64,000 nucleotides of DNA. It comes from Ailanthus altissimus (taxonomy: Eukaryota; Streptophyta; Magnoliopsida; Sapindales; Simaroubaceae). The stretch lies in contig OX327690.1 in assembly GCA_946807835.1 (NCBI GenBank), positions 18,138,501-18,202,500 of the forward strand, written 5' to 3'. Below, piece after piece: positions 1 to 13,190 of this stretch. Made by a program: the position numbers and the translations under genes. The notes beneath the pieces are model-generated. The model did not search any database, had not been told where the DNA came from, and saw only the letters and a program-made list of their open reading frames with translations. Within the stretch, counting starts at the first letter, position 1. Every line of letters begins with the position of its first letter.

Positions 1-1194
1 CTGCTCTGGTGATGAATTTGATGTCTACTTCCATACAAGGCAGAAAAACTCCATGAGTATGATTCTCTACAACCCAAAACCTACTAATCACCAGAAACAA
101 TAACAAGTAAACCATAGAGGGTCAAACTGATTACCACGTATACATGCATGAAATGTCTATATACAAATGAAAGACAAATGTATAAAACTTGAAACCTACT
201 TATCACCTATCCACATCAAAACAAGGTACAGATTACCCCTAATTTATGTGGATAGGTATTGTTCTTGTAGGCATTCCATTTTCAATTGCAGTATGAACAC
301 AAGATTACAGAGTCTCCTAGCCTTTAATCTTCCATCTCAAGTATGATATCAATCACCTTGGCTTACTCACTGAAATATTATTGGAGTCCAGAAAGCAAAT
401 ATAGTCATGGATATTAAGCTCAATATTACTAGCTTCCCACTAAGATCGGTTATCATTTTAGGATTTTTTGCACTTCTAATAATTAAATGTCATCCTTGCA
501 CCTCCTTGGAGAACACAATAATGCTCCAACAGCCTTTATCCCCCATATTTCTTAATGCATATGGTGCATAAATATGATACAGTATCTCACCGAAAAAGAA
601 TTACAGTAAAAACGGGAACATTGAATCTTTTGCCCAACCAACTGCACTGACATATATGCACATAGACAATAAATCTCGTAATTCTCAAAGCCAGACACCA
701 TTAAATAGCAGTAGAGAAAGAGTAATTTAGAGATTAGAAGCTGAAACCGCCATAGGAGAATGCCAATTTATCAGTGACTAATTATATTTTCTGAACCCAT
801 TTAAAGCATTTTATCTCATTAACCCAACAACATTGAATTCAGATCAAACCCATTATACCCATTGAACAAACAAACCACCCATCAGCAAAACGGCACCTCA
901 TCATCAATCCAAAGCTCCAAACTTTACTAAGCTACCATTACAAAGTTTTCAACTTTAAAAACCCTACTTCTTAAACTACAAATATTAAACTACCACAAAG
1001 ATTTTATATATTTATAGATATATATATATATATTCACAAATCACAGTTCTTCATTTGTTCTGGATAATTACCTTTTGAGTATACTTTTCAACAGAGTCTG
1101 AATTACTGGGTCGGTGAGAGAGAAGACAACGGGCGCCAAACAGAGTCTTTCTTGGGATTCTTGAAATCCGAGAAAGTCCACGAGAGAAAAACAT
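1..1194 (-). CDS. SPS3: solanesyl diphosphate synthase, mitochondrial type; exons 1-2 of a gene running off the left edge
   Basis: This is the 5' end of a polyprenyl diphosphate synthase gene. SPS3-type enzymes condense isopentenyl diphosphate onto an allylic starter to give the C45 solanesyl chain of ubiquinone-9. Exon 1 is 1194-1072: ATG at 1194-1192, 41 codons, beginning MFFSRGLSRISRIPRK, an Arg/Ser-rich presequence without acidic residues near the start, as expected for a mitochondrial targeting peptide. It ends at a GT donor (1071-1070). Exon 2 is 80-1 in the same phase, with an AG acceptor at 82-81, and reads VLGCRESY followed by WSFSALYGSRHQIHHQS, a stretch typical of plant SPS3 proteins just before the conserved FSLVADELSLL block. 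The ~990-bp intron 1 (81-1071) contains a (TA)n run near 1014-1034 and no other coding sequence I recognise. The catalytic DDxxD motifs lie outside the window. Both exons are open and the splice sites are canonical, so I treat it as functional. A relic copy lies at 26270-43535. Confidence 0.85.
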
Positions 1195-1505
1195 CCTTAG
1201 TGAAAAAGAAATAGAACTAGCAAGTGAGATTTAGATTTCAGAGATTTGAGACAGGAAAGAGAGAAGCTGAAGCTGCGGCTGGGGTGGGGGTGAGGGTGGG
1301 GGGCGGTCAAAGAGAGAGAGAACATAAGAAGGAAGGGAACAGGAACCTAACCGACTTGGCCTTTGGTATTGCTAATTGCTATTATTGTTTTCGGTTTGAA
1401 AGTACAGGTGGTGTTGATTTGTGTTAAGAAGATTTCGTTATTTGTCTTTGGTTGATGACGACGGCGAAGCTCAACCATACCATATGCAACACATGTTTTA
1501 CCGAA
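1195..1505 (-). promoter_or_regulatory. 5' UTR and proximal promoter region of SPS3
   Basis: About 310 bp separate the SPS3 ATG from the start of the MULE-derived sequence. On the gene's strand the segment has a pyrimidine-rich stretch (about 1255-1325, CT and C runs), common in plant 5' leaders, then the leader ending in AAGG before the ATG. I see no convincing TATA box. Short ORFs over this stretch on both strands look like chance. The core promoter must lie here or inside the adjacent transposon. Confidence 0.45.
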
Positions 1506-2204
1506 CCCTTTTTTTATTAAAATATTTTTATAAATAAACTCCAAAATTTTATAAATATATTTTTTAATTATTTTTTAATTTTTTATTAACTAAATTAATT
1601 ATAAATTAACATATTTATCCGTGTTACAAAAAATATTTAAACTCAAATCTAACCGGTAAAAATTTGATTTGAGTCAATTAATTTCAAAAACACATTTCAA
1701 TATTCAAAATTTAAGATAAATAAATTTGAAATTGTAAAACACTCTCAAATAAAATATATTTTTTTTCGTGTTATGTATTTTCTATCATATATATTCATAA
1801 TGTTATATTTATTAGAAGTTGTGGTTGTTTTAAAATTAATACATATGTCTACAATTGTAGTGTATAATAATAAAGTTTAGAAAAAAAAAAGTTTGAATAG
1901 GAAAAAAATGAGATTACGAAAAATCTAAAAAAATTAGAAGTTGCATTGCAAAGACTATACCCGCAATGTGATGACTGATATGCACTTTATGGCATCTGGC
2001 CAACAATCGTGGGGTCACATCTCGACCATCGCATCTCAAGCTTAAGATGCGGTGGCTGAGATACCAAATGCAGCTATCATGCGCTCATATGTCTTACATT
2101 TTTGGCATTGCAATTTTGCAAGGTTTTTTAGAATTATGATTTTTGAATTTTTGTGATAATTTTTTAATAATTTTTATTTATTTAAAGTCCTATGAGTATG
2201 ATGC

Positions 2205-4640
2205 AATTATTTTTTGTTTTAGAAAAAAAATTAGTGAGTTCTAGTGATGAGGAAGAAAGTTATGTTGACTATAGTAATTTTGGGATTTCAGTTTCAAAAT
2301 ATATTAAATTTGAAGATCTTTTGAATGTTGTATGTTATGTCATTGGAGTTGATAATGTGTAGTATAAAGTGACTCTGAAAATTAAAATTGACGCAATAAG
2401 GTATAAGTTAAAATCTAATGAGATTAGAAATGATAATGATGTCCGATTCTTTTTTGGGGCCAGTAATATTCTCTATGTGTAATTATGGATTCTAGAGCTC
2501 TTGTTTATGAAAAAGATGCACAGCCCCCCAATCAAAACCTACCATCCATTCATACTTATTTCATGTCAGTCAGTGGTAGCAACCAAGTGAGCCACACTAC
2601 CTCACCAATACCAATTATAGTTCCCTCAAACATAATGAATAACTATTATCATTTTTTTTCCTATATTGTTCAGTGAAGACCAGCTTATACACACTAGATG
2701 GTGATGACATTAGATATGTTGGTAATGTGGAATGATAGTGTTGGAAACATTGGTGTTATGGAAGAGGAATGTGATGGTGTTGGAAACGTTTGTAATATAG
2801 AAGCGGATTGTCATGTGGAAAAATGTGTCGGTTTAGATGATTTACCAAAAGGCGAATGTTGTTATATTTCAACAAGCTCCCAAATGTTAAAGATAAAAGA
2901 GCAAATTATTATAAAGCAGAAAACTCCTTTGCATTTATACCTTCAATACCACTATCGAACTTGAGCATATCCAATAAGATGTTATGTATTGGATTGGGGA
3001 TGTGTTTGTGAGAAAGTTGTTTGATAGCAAAGATAAACTTCATCAGGTTATTAGTGTGCTAGCACTTAAGGGTAATTGGAGCTTCAGAGTCTCAAGGTTG
3101 ATAAAAGATCATTTTGAAGTAAAATGCGATGATGATAGATGCCAATAGCGATTTTATACAGTGTCGACGAATGCAAGGAAGCATTTCATTATGCGCAGAA
3201 GTGATGCACATCGTGTATGCTAGATAGATAGGTTGCATGATGGTCATTGACAAACAAAGTCTCTGATTATTGAAAAATTCATTAAAAAAAAGTTTGCATC
3301 TATGGGTCAACTTTACAGACCGAAAGAGATCCAGGTAGACTTATGTAAAGAGTTTGGTTTGGAGATAACTTACCCCACTGCTTGGAGAGCTAAAGAAAAT
3401 GTATTGAGGTTGATACGCAGTACTCTAGAGGCTTCATATAAATTACTTCCAGCATACTATTATGTGTTAGAACAACAAAACCCAAGTACAATTAAGAATT
3501 TGGAAATTAGCAATTGCAATCACATTAAATATATGGCTCTAAACCATGTATTAAAGGGTTTCAGTCATCTATCCGGCCAGTTATTGCAGTTGATGGTATA
3601 TTTTTAAAATATGTGTACTTAGGTACAATGTTTGTGGCTGTTTGTAAGGATGAAAACAACCAAATTTTTCACTAGCATGAGGTATTGCTAGCTAAAAAAT
3701 AATGCTTCTTGAATGTGGTTTATAATGAAACTCCGATGAGTCATTAGTGATTTTGAGAACCTTATGTTTGTATTTAATCAGCATGTTAGTATCAAGAAGA
3801 TTATTGCAGGCCTAATGCATATTATGGGGTATGCATTCATCACCTAAAAGACAATTTAGTCATAAGACATAAGATACTATTTGAAGAAGAAGAAAGGAGG
3901 TGATACTTGGCTTCCTATTTTGTTGCTGCTAAGGTGTATTACCTAGCTGACTTTTAAGCATAAATAAAAAGATACGAGAAATGAAACCAAAGGCAACATG
4001 ATACTTGGAGAAAAAGGTTGGTTTTTCGAAATAGGCTCGATTAGTAAGAGAATTCAAAAGATATGACATCATAACCACCAACATTGTAAAAAGCATTAAT
4101 GCTATCGCAAAAGATGCATGTGGCCTTTCGATGATTGCCTTAGTTGAGTGAATTTAGAAATTAATGCAAAGATGGTTTGTCGAGAGATATATGGCTGCAC
4201 AAAGTATGTCAAAATTTCTGACAAATTAGACCCATCGCAAGGTTTGGAAGTATAATGATATGTCCAATCACATGACAATGCACCCAATAGATCAATCTCG
4301 GTTTGTCGTTAAAGATAAAAATAGAAATGGAATAGTGAACATTTTGTTGAAGTCATGTAGTTACCGAAAGTTTGATTTTTGACAACTACTATGTGTCTAT
4401 ACACTTACAGTATGCAGATAGACCAAATTATAGCCTTAAACTCTTTGTTTGCTCTATTACACGACAAAGTTTTTATTGCATGCATACAGCAATCCAGTAA
4501 ATCTGATTGAGCACCTGACAGATTAGATTATTATAATACGCTATCAATCAGAGAGACATCAGAAAAATCAATTGCATTGCATTGCAAACATGTTGAAACT
4601 CGATTGCATTATATAACAGTTTATATGTCTTTTATCTTGT
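2205..4640 (+). pseudogene. MULE transposase relic (MuDR type)
   Basis: Conceptual translation, with many stops and frameshifts, follows a MULE transposase. There is an acidic N-terminal segment with SSSDEEESY (about 2230), a variable linker, and a MuDR-type domain reading KDKLHQVISVLALKGNWSF (near 3030-3080) then a CDDDRCQWRFY-like stretch. A DUF4371-like linker with PKEIQVDLCKEFGLEITYP (3322-3378) follows, then the catalytic-core signature IRPVIAVDG (about 3570) and FVAVCKDENNQIF (about 3630). A PNAYYGVCIHHLKDNL stretch (about 3810-3855) matches the conserved Cys-His region of MULE transposases. The SWIM/zinc-knuckle end is barely recognisable near 4400-4560. The reading frame is too broken to give protein. 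A related relic with the same N-terminal acidic block lies on the minus strand at 19200-20996. Confidence 0.75.
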
Positions 4641-4665
4641 ATTTATTCTTTTTTTATTTCTAAGC

Positions 4666-7600
4666 TTAATCTATTTTGTACTTTATTACTATTGTCCTAA
4701 GATGCATTGACCTCATTTTATATATATGACTAGTTAAATTAATTAGATACTCTATAAACATATAAACATAAACCCCACAATCTCCACTATTGATTATCTG
4801 TTGAGGCATTCTCTCATTTAACCTAATTCTATGAAAATGGGTGAAGTTAAGAGTAATGTGTCGTTGCTCATAAAATCTACAAGTATCTAGGTAATGGGGT
4901 AGTAACATAAATAATGGTGTGACATGATTCTCCATCATACCATCAGCATATTCGTTGAGGTTGGAATCGTAGATGATGATCTGCCGATGAAAGATATCCA
5001 CCTTAACCGTAATTAAATGCTCTTACTTATAGTTGACATGAATATAAATCTACATAAAATTGGATAGTCTCATAAATAATACAAAATGAATAATAAAAAA
5101 GTTAACTCTTTTAACATATAATATTTTATCTTGTCAATCTCAATCCACATCCGTGCACTAAGTAAATCTTCTATAGTGCCCAAGCCATATGACAACACGT
5201 CATCATTCCATGCAATGGCAGAAATGTTTGTGTTTATATTGCTCGTAGATGATCCTAAAAGTCTCTTAAAATTTCAACAAAATAAGTAATTAATGATATG
5301 CATATTTTAATTTATTTCAACACTTACAAAGAAGTACAAATCTACACAAGTGGACAATTGTGGCAATGCCTTAATGTAGTAACCTTACCTAAGTCGAACC
5401 ACCTTCAAGTACTCATTAATGTGCTGCATTGACCAGCAAATAAAGTTATAAAGTAAATTAATTTATTTCAACACAAATGATTAAATATAATTAAATGTGT
5501 AAATAATTTTCACTTATAAAGTCATCCAGCCAGTTGTGTAGTAAAGACCGAAACTATGTCGGGTTAGCTTCAAGGCCAGGTAAGATGACTATACTCGCAT
5601 CCTTGCATAATCAAGCCTAAACCTGGGATTGAATGGCCAAGTCTATCTGCTACAGTAGATTCACATCCACTTAAGGTTTTACTCGAAGCTGAATCTTCAT
5701 CTTCTTCATCTTTTATGGTATGGGATTCGTGTATGAGGTATGCAATAACCTTGCAAGCCTATACTGTCTTTCATACATAATCATACCTTTAGGCGAAGTA
5801 GGTAAGATCTCGACACTTGCAAGACTATCGATTGGCTGTATATCATGCCTAGTAGCTGGGGTCTGAAAACCATACACCATGTTTTCTCCAAACTGAAAGC
5901 CTGTCTATGCATTCTCTCCTAACTAAAATTTAATCAATACAAGTACATATTAATGCAAGTCAGACTGAAATTAAGTTATTGTAAGCAATTTTATTTTTAT
6001 TTTTCTTACCATATTCTGACTTTAGTCAGGTTGGAAGGAGCATAACTGCCAAAAGTACAACACCATCTGCTACATCTAATGCATAAGATCAATCTGGACC
6101 TGGTCAACCCTCTTAAAAATATCTTATCGATCCTCCTCCATTCTCCGCATTAACGCAGTATGATCAAATCTCTTAACCATCTCCTTCAGTAGTTGCTCAA
6201 TCTAATATGCAACATTATGGTATGCAGATGCACTGTGTTCAAACTACAAAAAAAATAACCATAGTCAATAATTTTTGCAATTATACTAACTCAACTAATC
6301 GTATAAAAATTTAATATACCTTTGCTCCAAACACCGGTGAGTTTGACAATGGTGAGTTTGCTTATTCATACCCATCCCTCCTCTACATCTATATCATCAT
6401 CACCAAGGTCGATGAAATGAACAAAGCCCCTTTGGCTCTTGCTCTTGCTTCGTACATAATTATGCATATTTGGTAAGTCTTACTATAGCTCTCGATTGGA
6501 ATGCTAAGATGTCTTACCATTCTCATGGCCTTCTGCTTATTCTCCTGATCTTTTAGTACTAATTTATGATGTACCAAAAGAACCTATAAATTTAAAATTA
6601 AGTTACATGTATTACAAAATAAGATTTATATAATTATATGTGAATTGATTAAAAACATATAAATCATTCCCAATAATTTATTCTTAACATCATTGAACAA
6701 CAGAGTCCCTCTAGTCTTCCAATTTAAAATACGAAGGAAGTGATCATCAGAGTGCATACTAAAAACCTGACCACAGACCAGAATGACCTCATGAAATTCA
6801 TACCTAAAATAATTTCAAAATATAAGTTTACTATCAATAAATAATTAAGATCAAAATGTTGAAATACAAGAAAATTCTTACGTACCAGAAATGCGAGCTC
6901 AAATCCATACACATTATAACTTTTAACCCCACTCTTTGCAAATTTATATTTTCTTATTTTCTCCAATTTCTAGAATGTGGCCTTAATGAGTGAGTTATGA
7001 AGTATACTCCATGCAATGTTGCCACATGGATAATTATTAAACTCATCAAGGTCATACACTAAACATAGAACAAAATTTGAATCCCAAGATATTCGTCTCG
7101 CAAGATCAAAACACGACGAACAAATTAGAATAAACTCAACTTGACTGCGTCTTCATCATTTGTTTGCGATACATTTAGACGTTTATACCAATTATCAAGA
7201 AATGTGTACATCAATTGTTTTTCATTATAAAAGTACTTTTCCCATAACCAATTTCTCAATTGTTTTTTAACTTTTAGGTGGGTAGGTAATCTCACATCTC
7301 TAGCTCGGTAATCAACACAAACTCTTTTTAGTTGAATCACTACATCTCCTCGTATAAATTGAAGGTATGCACTTCACGCAATAATATCTCATGCACCAAA
7401 ATACCAAAGAACAACATATCCAACATATTTAACAAAATGCCCTATACAGGTCCACTTAAATAATTTCTTCTGATTATCTGTCAATTTCGACCTTATATAA
7501 TTCAGATTTCATATCTTCAAATAAGCGATTACTAATGCATAAAAAAATATACTTTCCAAAAGTATACTTTCTTTAGATACATTATTTTTCCTATAAAAAT

Positions 7601-7690
7601 AAACAATAAAAAACTAAAATTATTATTATTAATAAATAACAAACATGCATATTATATTAAATTAACTAACTAACATACAATATTCTTTCA
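4666..7690 (-). pseudogene. MULE-associated DUF1985 / Ulp1-like (C48) cysteine protease relic
   Basis: Read on the minus strand, the first part (about 7370-6830) resembles DUF1985: a short EFNNYPCGNIAW segment and then YNVYGFELAFLV, matching the family's FPWG and YSLYGFPLALQVW positions. After intron-like and degenerate stretches, the last part (5001-4690) resembles the C-terminal half of an Ulp1/C48 peptidase. It has FHRQIIIYDSNLNEY and QQIINSGDCGVYVYMFIEYL, where the Q...GDCG block is the active-site Gln/Cys motif. The catalytic His region (expected near 5050-5600) is not clear to me. The gene is convergent with the transposase relic. Such proteases are carried by a subset of plant MULEs; their role in transposition is unknown. 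Stops and splice-like breaks make it non-functional here. Confidence 0.65.
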
Positions 7691-7698
7691 GAAACACT

Positions 7699-9139
7699 TG
7701 ATGCGATATTTCTATATCATAAAATTAAGTGTAAGTATACACTATCGTATGCAAGTAATAAAGAGACTAAATAGTCGGATGTTGAACCCACAGGGATAAT
7801 TTCTTCTTTTTAATCAATTACTAAAATTATATCTTCCTAATAATTATTCAGATAAATAAAAATCTAAGAATGAATGTAGAAAATATAAAGACAAAAACAC
7901 AATGAAAAGAGATTTAAGTGATAGCAATATAGAGAAAACTTAGGATTAATACTATCCCTCAATATACTTTCTAATGATTAACCTTCTAATATTTAACTCT
8001 CTTAGTCTTTGTTATTGATCAAGACACTAATGTATTCACAAGCCTCTTCCAAGGTCATGCAAGTATACCTTAATTTACCAAATATCTATATTCCTATGGT
8101 ACTTGTAATAAATTAAGATTCATTAAGATTAAGTCTTATTGATCATACATGCCAATTAGGTATATTCCTATCCTAAATTGAAACTTGCATATGCAACATT
8201 GAATGTTACTCTACAATCATGCATCAAATTACCTAGGTCTAAATATTATGATTCCTCTTCCGAGTTTATTAACAATATTACCAACTCATTCACCATATAT
8301 TGGCAAGATATATTGAAGCATTAAGATCAAGTAATTTGAATATCAAAGAACTAAGTTTATTAAATATTCTAAAGATATGGAAATTAAGCACACATATTGA
8401 TTTCAAGTATTAACCCTAGAAAATAAGTTTAGCTCATGGCTACAAGAGAACAGCAGTAAAAATAATAATAAATCATGATGCAATCAATAGCAAACTGATA
8501 TAGACGTCAAATTGCTCTTAATTGCGCTGCCTAAAATCTCTTGATGCCGAAGAACACTTTGAATTTCTCTTTAAAGTTACTTCACTTAAACTCCTATTGC
8601 TCTTCAAGACTCGTGCTCTGTATTTTTGGTGTTATTGAATTGCTCTAGGTTTCTCTTCGGTTCCCTTTGAAGGCTGGGAACGAGTGGCTTTTTATAAGGA
8701 TTGATTTGAGCTTGAAAATCTCAATTCTCGTCAGACTAGGACTCGCGATACCACTAGGGCATTATGCAATTGTCGCTAGGGCGACGCGTGAAAAAGGCTT
8801 CACCGCTGGAGCGGTGTGTTGATGGCGCTGAGGCTCTGTTCGATCGCTGGCGCGATAAAGGTCTAGCGCTGGGGCGCCAGATGCAACTTAAACAGGTCAT
8901 TTTTCTTATTTCGATCACTATTCCAGTGCTGGGGCTATAATCCTCGTGGCGCTAAGGCGATGGACACATACTTTGAAAACTTTGCATTTTAGTCCAAGTT
9001 CTTTGATCATTATTCTTTAAATTTCGTTCAAGTCACTATAAATAACAATAAAGCACATAAATAGTCATCCATTCTCATAAAATTATAAAATATCAATAAT
9101 AAAAATATGAGAAAATATATGACAATTTTGCCCTTATCA
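7699..9139 (-). mobile_element. solo LTR, Athila-like family A
   Basis: A ~1.44-kb sequence bounded by TG...CA is flanked by a perfect 5-bp direct repeat ACACT (7694-7698 and 9140-9144). It closely matches the 3' LTR at 62338-63784, which is followed by a polypurine tract; by that comparison this copy lies on the minus strand. No internal retroelement sequence is attached, so it is a solo LTR left by LTR-LTR recombination. A GC-richer block (about 8720-8960) holds repeated CGCTGG/GGGCG motifs, contrasting with the AT-rich rest. It sits inside the MULE. Confidence 0.8.
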
Positions 9140-9159
9140 ACACTAACTTACAATATTAA

Positions 9160-9530
9160 TCAATTAATCAAATTAAAATTATTTAACATAATTACATAAT
9201 AAATTTACTATTTAAATAAATAAATCTAACAAAAGAAAATAAAATTATTATTACTAAATAACAAATATACATATTATATTAAATTAAAATATTCTTTCAA
9301 AAAGAAACTAGCATACAATATTAATCAACTTATTAATTAATCTAATTAAAATTGATTAATATAATTATAATTAATTAATCTAATTATAATTAATTAATCC
9401 AATTATAATTAATTAACCAAATTCAAATTTATTTACTTTAAAAATAAATCAAACATCATCTTCAAATTAATAATTTTTTTAAAAATTCCCTAATTATGTT
9501 TTTTAAAATTAAAAAATTATAGTTTACACC
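9160..9530. repeat. AT-rich segment repeating the flank of the solo LTR
   Basis: The segment near 9235-9335 is an imperfect copy of 7620-7700 (shared ACAAAC/TATG - CATATTATATTAAATTAA and ATTCTTTCA motifs), so this part of the MULE was locally duplicated before or after the LTR insertion. It is followed by short TTAATTAATC-type tandem repeats (about 9330-9420). No coding sequence is visible. Confidence 0.5.
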
Positions 9531-10919
9531 GTGTGGCACCCTAGGGAAACACCACTTGGCGCAACACAGTATAACGTTACGGACCTCGAGTCTACCATGC
9601 TGAAATAGATACACCCGAAGGCACATCTCAGGGTCGAGATGCATCCGGTGATAGCCACCCGAGATACGAGATGCACTGAACCTAGATGGCAGCCGGCCAC
9701 TGCTCCGTCCACCATCTGTGTTCGGTAAAATACCCTAAATAAGCTATTTTTTTTGTCGAATTTGAATTTTTATTATTAATCTAACCTATTTTTCACATTT
9801 AATTCATTTATTTCACCTATTTCTAACTTCAAATGCAATTTTTAACTCATTTCTAATAAATATCAAAAGTTTTCAAAAATTTAAAAAAACTTACCAAAAA
9901 TCGACTATTTTCAAAGTTTAAAGTAGTAAATATGTTGTGCAAGACCTAATCTACACAATAGTAACTTCCAAATCTATGATCCAACTAAATGTTTCTTAAG
10001 AAAATTTTAAATTGGGTTCGGGTAAAGAGAGGGTAGAGAGAGTGTTTTTTTAAGGGGTATAAAAGTGTGGTGCTTATATTTTTGGCTATCAAAGAATATC
10101 AATTTAAAATATGGTTAAATAAATATATTTATAAAATATGAGGAATATTTGTGAAATTTTCCCTTTCTTATTTTTATAAGGAAAATGTACACAAATAGCA
10201 TTTATTTTAAACTTATAAATTTTTATATTCATAAAATTAGAATGTAAATTTTAATATCCACAAAGTTTAAATTTGAACCATTTTACCTTAATGTTCAAAA
10301 TTGCATCTCTCCCACTATTTTGCCTCTTTCTCACCGTTGTCTCAAAAAATTCACACTTATTTTTAACACTCAAATCTGAGTTCAAGAACAAGTAAATCAA
10401 GTGTTTAAACACTAACCTTTAAAAATTAGAAGTTAAAAAGACAAGTTGGGAAGTGCAACATTTAAAAATTGAACGAAAATAAGTGAGTTTTAAATTTGTT
10501 TAACTTGATTTAGTATTTTTGTTAGAAATGATCAAAATTGAGTAGATTTGGAGTAGTATATATTGATAATGGGTAGATTTAGTTGAAAACAATCATAAAA
10601 TGGTGAAAATTGGGCAAAATTCGACAATTTTCACCGGAGAAGATGGCTGAAACTATTTGTGTCTTGTGGTGCATGGCGCACTTATATCACACGCTGTAAG
10701 ACTCTCCGTATGTCTAGAGCATGCGTCTCATATCACGCGGCGCGCATAAGAGACTATGCCTAATGCCATGTGGCGCAAATATTGCATGATGGGAGACACG
10801 CACTCCACCAAATTTGTGCATCCTCAATGCTTGCCACATGGCAAGAAGTGATATGACAAGTAATGATGTGGCAAGCAGCAAGGAGCCTCGCCGCGAGTGG
10901 TAGAAAAAGAAAAAGAAAA

Positions 10920-11690
10920 AAGGAAGAAATTCAATAAATAATAATGATAATAATAATTATTTTTATTTTATTTTAAATTCATAAAAAATAATAGCTATTA
11001 CAATAATTATAATAGTAATAAAAATAACAATAATAATAAGGATAAATTTTATGTAGTAATTAAAAATTGTATAATAGTTATAATGATATAAATGAATAAA
11101 TTAAATAATGAGAGTAATAATAATATTCATTGAAATAAAAAAAATAAAATATAAAAATATAAGAGAAAAATATATAAAGTAATTATAATTATTATGATAA
11201 ATAATATAAGAGTATAACAATAACAATAATAAGGATAAATTAAAATAATAATAATTTAAAATGGTATAATAATTGTAATGATATAAATGAATAAATTAAA
11301 TAATTATAATTATAATATTATTATTAAATGAAATAAAAATTAAAATAATACTAATAAAAGAGAAAAATATAAAATAGTAATTAAATTTATAATTATTATG
11401 TAAATAATTAATATAAATTAGAGAAATCAAAAAATTGAGTACATTTCCCTTATATTTTTCTTTATTAATAATTATATTAATATAATAATAATTAGCATTA
11501 CAATAAAAGTAATAATAATATAAAATAAAATAGTATTAAATTTAATATATCTATCTTAAAATAATGAAAATAAAATTTAAAACACTAATAATAATAAAAA
11601 TATCAATAATGAAATAAAATATATATTGAAATAAATATCTATTAAATAATATAATGATTATAATTATAGTTTTTTTTAGTCTTTGTTATA
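10920..11690. repeat. AT-rich low-complexity block with a two-unit ~190-bp tandem repeat
   Basis: The block is mostly ATA/AAT-type simple sequence. Within it the unit around 11041-11232 recurs at about 11233-11420: both contain GATAAATT, then TAATGATATAAATGAATAAA, then AGAGAAAAATATAAA. No coding sequence is visible. Confidence 0.55.
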
Positions 11691-11729
11691 ATAAGTTTAT
11701 TTGCACTAAATTGAATTTTTATTTAATTT

Positions 11730-13190
11730 TACAAGAAGCAAAATGTCTCCAAATAGTACAAAATTCTCGCAGAGGAGTTTTATCGTGCATCTCTTTCAAC
11801 ATGTGCGAGATTGCGGGTAATTGATCTTATACGATGAAAGTTGACGCTCGATTGATTGGTAATGTTCAAAGACATGTATGGGCTAGTTCTTGGTTATACA
11901 ACCCCCTTTGTTTTGGGATGTTAATGCATTAGGTCTTATTACGATAGGTGCACACTGTAAATTTGCATGAGGAATTGTGGTTCTTAATCAGTGATAGGTG
12001 GATTAGATTCTCCCACAACGAGTTTGTACTAAGTACGGGGCTGAAGATGAGAGATTACCCACTTGTCCAAGATTTAGATAAAAAAATTACAGAGTTAGAT
12101 GTAGCAGTAGTACTGGCTTGAGGCCAAACGTTTGACGTACGAGGATTTGGAAAAGTGGTACAATGTTATGGACTTTGTGAATATTGGCGATAAAGATATA
12201 GTGAAGCTTAGAAGTGTATTTGATTCGTAAATATTTGATACCATGTGACACTCATAAAGAAATTTAGTACTTTATGCTACGTATTATAGATGATTTAGAG
12301 GAGTTCAATAATTATCTATAGGAAAACATAGCATGGTCTGCCCTCTATAATTCACTTAGCACAATGTGCATTAAAAAGTTGAATAAAGTCAGAAAAGATC
12401 CTGCTGACGCCAAAGAGAAATACAGTGTATTAGGGTTTTCATTCTATTCTTGGTATGTAATTTTCTTAAAATTGATTATTAATGTAGTTATTTATTTTTA
12501 TCAAGTCTCATTTGTTGTTCTTGATTAATTATTGGGTATAGATATATGAGGCCATATTGGTATATGAAAAAGTATTTATAGGTCGTGTAATTGATTACTT
12601 CCCGTATATGTTAAATTGGGTGAGCAAGGGGACTTCGCAATTGAAAGAAATTGAAGAAATGTCTTTAAAGCATGAGCGTATATGTTGTGTTGCACTTCAT
12701 TTCATTGAATTTTTCTATAAAATTATTAGTATTAACTGCCTAGTTTCCAATTTTGATACATAATTTTATAGTTTTGCAGATTGTTGTAGTCCATCGTAAG
12801 CTAGTATCGCAAGAACATGAGTTATAGGAGGAAGTTGTCTGGAGGCTCCAGAACTTAGGGATCTCATTGGGGACTTATGCTGGGGATGTGCATGTAATGG
12901 CTTCTTTACAAGCTCCAATGAGCTCTATTGAATCTATAGACCTCGGTGACGGTGTGGATATGGATGAGGGTCCGAACATCTTGGAAGTAACAATATAAAC
13001 TCTTAACCACTTTACTTATTTAAATTTTTTAACGTTTATTTGTATAGTCACTGAATTTATTTTATTACAATTATGATTACAGTTTGAACATACTAACAGA
13101 ATGCCTTATGACATTGCCTAGAGGATCGATGAGTTACTCGAGCAATTAAAAGTGAATAAAACTAAGTTATTGCAACGAATGGACTAGGAT
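11730..13190 (+). pseudogene. DUF1985-domain protein relic (MULE-associated Ulp1 gene N-terminal part)
   Basis: Translation in shifting frames gives a DUF1985-like core: LHEELWFLISDRWIRFSHNE and FVLSTGLKMRDYP (about 11965-12060), matching the family's LWF...RFS..EF.L.TGL signature. After intron-like AT-rich breaks comes YEKVFIGRVIDYFPYMLNWV (about 12560-12620), matching the WAFEAIP...PRILRW region. A later segment (12785-13000) with an acidic end, and one at 13080-13190 with a short coiled-coil-like ELLEQLKVNKTKLLQRM, may be the linker. The protease domain is absent. Several stops make this a relic; its likely source is the same gene type as the minus-strand relic at 4666-7690. Confidence 0.6.

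Larger units (their letters stand above)
1515..10160. mobile_element. MULE (Mutator-like element) carrying transposase and Ulp1-like protease relics
   Basis: The span holds a MULE transposase relic on the plus strand and a convergent DUF1985/Ulp1 protease relic on the minus strand, the gene set of Ulp1-bearing plant MULEs. Probable ends are AT-rich and inverted: left near 1515-1600 and right near 10085-10160 share an ACTCC/CCTCAT - ATTTTATAAATATA core when one is reverse-complemented. Possible target duplications are CCCTTTTTT (1506-1514) and CCCTTTCTT (10161-10169), one mismatch. Just inside each end is a GC-richer patch rich in GAGATGC/CATCTC motifs (about 1965-2095 and 9530-9725). The coding content is solid; the exact termini are inference. 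A solo LTR (7699-9139) is nested inside. Confidence 0.6.

Noticed and set aside
1224..1544. ORFs on both strands in the SPS3 5' region
   Set aside because: They lie in the 5' UTR/promoter and have low-complexity Gly/Arg/Glu composition; no domain.
9462..9715. Two Cys-rich minus-strand ORFs
   Set aside because: Located in the GC-rich MULE subterminal patch; composition effect.
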